DNA of 7,571 nucleotides, taken from NCBI GenBank assembly GCA_900551355.1, contig URVR01000079.1, forward strand, positions 1 through 7,571. The letters are read 5' to 3'. The notes under the pieces were generated by a model that was given only the letters and a program-made list of their open reading frames with translations, searched no databases and was not told the DNA's origin. The position numbers and the translations under genes were made by a program. Origin of the DNA: an uncultured Eubacteriales bacterium. GTDB lineage: Bacteria; Bacillota; Clostridia; Oscillospirales; Oscillospiraceae. Position 1 is the stretch's first letter, and every line of letters starts with the position of its first letter. Positions 4,794 through 7,571 of the stretch are shown here, piece after piece.

Positions 4794-7238
4794 ATGAAAG
4801 TATCACTGAATTGGATCCGGGACTATGTAGAGCTTCCGGAGGATATGGATCTGAAGCGTCTGGCCTATGACCTGACCATGTCCACCGTGGAGGTGGAGGA
4901 CGCCGTCGACCTGGGCGCCTCGTTCCACGACATGGTGGTGGGCCAGATCCGGGAGGTCCTGCCCCATCCCAACGCCGACAAGCTGCGTATCTGCCGCACC
5001 GACATCGGCGGCGGCGACATCAGGGAGATCGTCTGCGGCGGCTCCAACCTCCGCGACGGCATGAAGGTGGCCGTGGCCCTGCCCGGCTCCGTCTGCCGCT
5101 GGCACGGCGAGGGCGAGCCTGTGGAGATCAAGAAGAGCAAGCTCCGGGGCGTGGACAGCTACGGCATGATCTGCGGCGCCGTGGAGATCGGCCTTTCCGA
5201 CCTGTTTCCCGCCGACGGCGAGGCCGTCATCCTCGATCTCAGCGATTTTGACGCCCCCGCCGGTACGCCGCTGGCCGACGCACTGGAGCTGAACGACATC
5301 ATTCTGGAGATCGACAACAAGTCCATGACCAACCGCCCCGACCTGTGGGGTCACTACGGCATCGCCCGTGAGCTGGCGGCGCTGTACCACCTGCCCATGA
5401 AGGAGTTCCCCCACTTCGACCGGAACGTGGAAAACACCGCCGGGTTCCGCGTCACCGTGGAGGACGCGGAGCGCTGCCCGCGCATGACCGGCACGCAGAT
5501 CGAAAACGTCTGCGTCAAGCCCGCTCCCTACTGGATGCAGGTGCGGATCTGGAAAACCGGCATGCGCCCCATCAACGCGCTGGTGGATATCACCAACTAT
5601 GTGATGCTGGCCACCGGTCAGCCCTCCCACGCCTATGATTCCGACCACATCGCCGGGCACATCATCGTGCGCCGCGCCAAAGCGGGCGAAACGCTGACAC
5701 TGCTCAACGGCAAGGAGCTGCCCCTCAGCACCGACGATCTGACCATCGCCGACGATGCGGGCATCGTGGGTCTGGCGGGCGTCATGGGCGGCGCCAAGGA
5801 TTCCATCCTGCCGGAGACCAGCAAGGTCATCCTGGAGGTAGCCAACTTCCAGGCCGCCGGTATCCGCCGCACCGCCCTGCGCTACGACAACCGCACCGAG
5901 GCCTCCGCCCGGTACGAAAAGGCCATCGACCCCGAGCGCTGTGACCAGGCCTTCGACCTGTCCATGCAGCTGTTCCGCGAGCTGTATCCCGAGCTGCAGG
6001 TCACCGGTCTGGTGGACCAGTACCCCGTGCCCCTGAAGAAGGCCGAGATCGACGTGCCCATCAGCTGGCTGGAGCGCCGCCTGGGCAAGACCCTGACGCC
6101 GGAGGACGTGGCCCACAAGCTGGAGCCGCTGGGCTTCCAGCTGACCTTCGACGGCGACAACATGCACGTTGTGGTGCCCACCTGGCGTTCCACCGGTGAT
6201 GTCAGCATCAAGGCCGACATCATGGAGGAGGTCGCCCGGATGTACGGCTACGAGAACTTCGAGGCCGAGCCGATCACCACCTCCTTCGACGGCGCCATCA
6301 ACCAGCTGGACAAGGATCTGGAGCGCCACATCAAGGAGTATCTGTCCATCCGCTGCGGCATGCAGGAGATCTTCACCTATCCCTGGATGGACGAGACGTA
6401 CGTCAACGCCATTCTCCAGAGCACAGACGGCATCCTGTCCCTGTCCACGCCGCCGTCCCCTGCCGAGCGCTTCATCCGCTCCTCCCTGCTGCCCAACCTG
6501 TGCAAGGCCGTGGCCAGGAACGAGCGGTACTACGGCGACTTCGCCATCTTCGAGACGGCGCAGGTGTTCCGCGACGAGAACTACACCACGCCCTACGATG
6601 AGCGGGAGAAGCTGCCCTCCCAGCGCAAGAACGTGGCCGGCGCCTTCGTGTCCGCCGACAAGGACGTGACGGCCCTGTTCCGCAAGGCCAAGGGCGTTGT
6701 GGAGATGATGCCCCGCTACACCCACATGGAGAGCTACACCCTCAAGCAGGCGGAAAAGCCCGTGTGGGCCGACGAGGTGGTCTGGCTGAACATCTATCTG
6801 GGCGAGCAGCACATCGGCGATCTGGCCCTGCTGAGCAAGCGGGTGTCCATGGCCTGCGGCATCAAGAACGTCAACGTCATGCTGTTCCAGCTGGATCAGG
6901 ACGCGCTGGTGCCCCTGCGCTCCCGCACCAACACCTTCACCCACCTGGCCGAGTATCCCATGACCGACTACGACATCTCCCTCCTGCTGGACGGCGAGGT
7001 GAAGTGGGCGGACGTGGCCCAGACCATCGGCGGCGTGAAGAACGAGCTGCTCCACGGCGCGTCCTTCGTGGACGAGTACCGCGGCAAGCAGGTACCGGAG
7101 GGCAAGAAGTCCCTGACGGCCCGGCTGACCATCGGCTCCCGGGAAAAGACCCTGACCTCCGCCGAGATCGAGGAGGTAGCCAACACCGTGCTGAAGAAGC
7201 TGACCAAGCGCTTCGGCGCGGAGCTGCGCTCCCGCTGA
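4794..7238 (+). CDS. pheT: Phenylalanine--tRNA ligase beta subunit (variant type)
   Basis: Structural and editing subunit of PheRS, 814 aa (B. subtilis is about 804). Domains in order: EMAP-II/OB tRNA-binding domain (about 44-155, with HPNADKL at 58-64 and KLRGVDSYGMIC at 116-127), a DNKSMTNRPDLWGHYGIARE segment (174-193), B3/B4 editing domain (about 215-380, with VDITNYV at 264-270, VMGG at 330-333, NRTEASARYEKAIDP at 366-380), B5 (about 412-488, ending IMEEVARMYGY), catalytic-like core (about 500-705) and the ferredoxin-fold anticodon-binding domain (about 714-813). Editing-site residues equivalent to E. coli Glu334, Thr354 and Ala356 appear as Glu348, Thr368 and Ala370, so proofreading of mischarged Tyr is probably retained (alignment from memory). 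The HPGR motif normally near the end of the core is absent, matching the divergent PheS. The ATG has GGAGGG eight bases upstream (4780-4785). Confidence 0.97.
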   Translation: MKVSLNWIRDYVELPEDMDLKRLAYDLTMSTVEVEDAVDLGASFHDMVVGQIREVLPHPNADKLRICRTDIGGGDIREIVCGGSNLRDGMKVAVALPGSVCRWHGEGEPVEIKKSKLRGVDSYGMICGAVEIGLSDLFPADGEAVILDLSDFDAPAGTPLADALELNDIILEIDNKSMTNRPDLWGHYGIARELAALYHLPMKEFPHFDRNVENTAGFRVTVEDAERCPRMTGTQIENVCVKPAPYWMQVRIWKTGMRPINALVDITNYVMLATGQPSHAYDSDHIAGHIIVRRAKAGETLTLLNGKELPLSTDDLTIADDAGIVGLAGVMGGAKDSILPETSKVILEVANFQAAGIRRTALRYDNRTEASARYEKAIDPERCDQAFDLSMQLFRELYPELQVTGLVDQYPVPLKKAEIDVPISWLERRLGKTLTPEDVAHKLEPLGFQLTFDGDNMHVVVPTWRSTGDVSIKADIMEEVARMYGYENFEAEPITTSFDGAINQLDKDLERHIKEYLSIRCGMQEIFTYPWMDETYVNAILQSTDGILSLSTPPSPAERFIRSSLLPNLCKAVARNERYYGDFAIFETAQVFRDENYTTPYDEREKLPSQRKNVAGAFVSADKDVTALFRKAKGVVEMMPRYTHMESYTLKQAEKPVWADEVVWLNIYLGEQHIGDLALLSKRVSMACGIKNVNVMLFQLDQDALVPLRSRTNTFTHLAEYPMTDYDISLLLDGEVKWADVAQTIGGVKNELLHGASFVDEYRGKQVPEGKKSLTARLTIGSREKTLTSAEIEEVANTVLKKLTKRFGAELRSR

Positions 7239-7275
7239 CAGGTCCCACTTTTTCCGGCGCGGCGCGTTTTTCCTC

Positions 7276-7304
7276 TTTACAGAAACGGGGAAATGGCGTA
7301 TACT
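7276..7304 (+). promoter_or_regulatory. SigA-type promoter for the ireB-family gene
   Basis: TTTACA (-35, 7276-7281) and TATACT (-10, 7299-7304) are separated by exactly 17 nt, 32 nt before the downstream ATG. This gives the next gene its own transcription independent of the Phe-controlled T-box operon. No convincing intrinsic terminator lies between pheT and this promoter, so some read-through is possible. Confidence 0.75.
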
Positions 7305-7335
7305 GAAAGGGATATGAGAGAAAGGCGGTGCCAAT

Positions 7336-7571
7336 ATGGACGATTACACCAGAAAGTTCAACGCGGCTGAGGATAAGGATCAACAGGTCCACTACATCCT
7401 GACCACCGTCTACGAATCCCTGAAGGAAAAGGGCTACGACCCCATCAACCAGATCGTGGGCTACATCCTGTCGGAGGATCCCACCTATATCACCAACCAC
7501 AACTCCGCCCGGACGCTGATCTGCAAGATCGACCGGGACGAGCTGCTGCAGGTGCTGGTCAAGAGCTATCT
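7336..7571 (+). CDS. ireB: IreB-family regulatory phosphoprotein (DUF965), 3' truncated by window end
   Basis: An open frame runs from ATG 7336 to the window edge (78 codons plus two bases) with no stop; the family is about 85-90 aa, so only the last ten or so residues are missing. It has the family hallmarks: LTTVYESLKEKGYDPINQIV, then GYILSEDPTYI, NSARTLICKIDRDELLQVLV and KSY, closely paralleling B. subtilis YrzL and Enterococcus IreB. IreB is a small cytoplasmic protein phosphorylated on N-terminal threonines by the PASTA kinase IreK (PrkC) and affects cell-envelope stress and cephalosporin resistance. A Thr is present at residue 5 here, a possible phosphosite by analogy. AGGCGG lies seven bases before the ATG. 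In many Firmicutes it heads an ireB-ruvX-DUF1292 cluster next to alaS; here it sits 97 nt after pheT with its own promoter. The cluster partners would be beyond the edge. Confidence 0.93.
   Translation, partial: MDDYTRKFNAAEDKDQQVHYILTTVYESLKEKGYDPINQIVGYILSEDPTYITNHNSARTLICKIDRDELLQVLVKSY

Noticed and set aside
7218..7275. Possible intrinsic terminator after pheT
   Set aside because: A GGAGC/GCTCC hairpin lies inside the last codons but is about 16 nt from the first T-run. The second T-run (7267-7271) follows only a 3-bp CGC/GCG stem. Neither meets the usual geometry.
4803..7334. 843-codon open frame antisense to pheT
   Set aside because: It is the complement of a high-GC coding sequence whose third-position bias suppresses stops. 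The translation is low-complexity (rich in G, H, L, V, Q) with no recognisable domain, and pheT is certain.

Overview
The window (about 60% G+C or more by eye) reads like a chromosomal fragment of a high-GC, Gram-positive, spore-forming-type Clostridium relative, most likely Oscillospiraceae/Oscillospirales. The reasons are a Phe T-box ahead of pheST, an IreB-family gene, a NdoA-type MazF, and the linkage of a GerS/YdcC-like lipoprotein with alr. The assignment is inferred from gene content and was not tested by a database search. Bases 1-40 are not genomic: they are Illumina Nextera (Tn5) read-2 adapter, so biological sequence starts at about base 41 and the left edge is an untrimmed contig end.

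Left half (minus strand, transcribed right to left from about 3345 to about 90): nnrD (NAD(P)H-hydrate dehydratase), a LolA-like lipoprotein of the GerS/YdcC type, alr (alanine racemase) and mazF/ndoA (endoribonuclease toxin). The run ends in a strong intrinsic terminator at 90-128. The first three genes are tightly packed and look like one operon: 31 nt separate nnrD from the lipoprotein, and 3 nt separate the lipoprotein from alr. A gap of about 160 nt separates alr from mazF. It holds no antitoxin gene, although relatives carry ndoAI/mazE exactly there; it does hold a 9-bp inverted repeat and a possible promoter.

Centre (3309-3737): a divergent control region. An extended -10 promoter faces left toward nnrD. 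A TTGCAT-17-TATAAA promoter faces right and feeds a T-box leader with a UUC (Phe) specifier, a UGGU T-box bulge and a 13-15 bp terminator with seven T residues.

Right half (plus strand): pheS and pheT, the two subunits of phenylalanyl-tRNA synthetase, 18 nt apart and controlled by the T-box. Both subunits differ from the textbook bacterial type at conserved motifs, including the residue in PheS that lines the Phe pocket. After a 97-nt gap with its own promoter comes a 3'-truncated ireB-family gene that runs off the window end.

No tRNA, rRNA, CRISPR array, insertion sequence or phage gene was seen. The region is mostly core housekeeping. The points worth a second look are the adapter, the antitoxin-less mazF, the gerS-alr pairing and the variant PheS/PheT.
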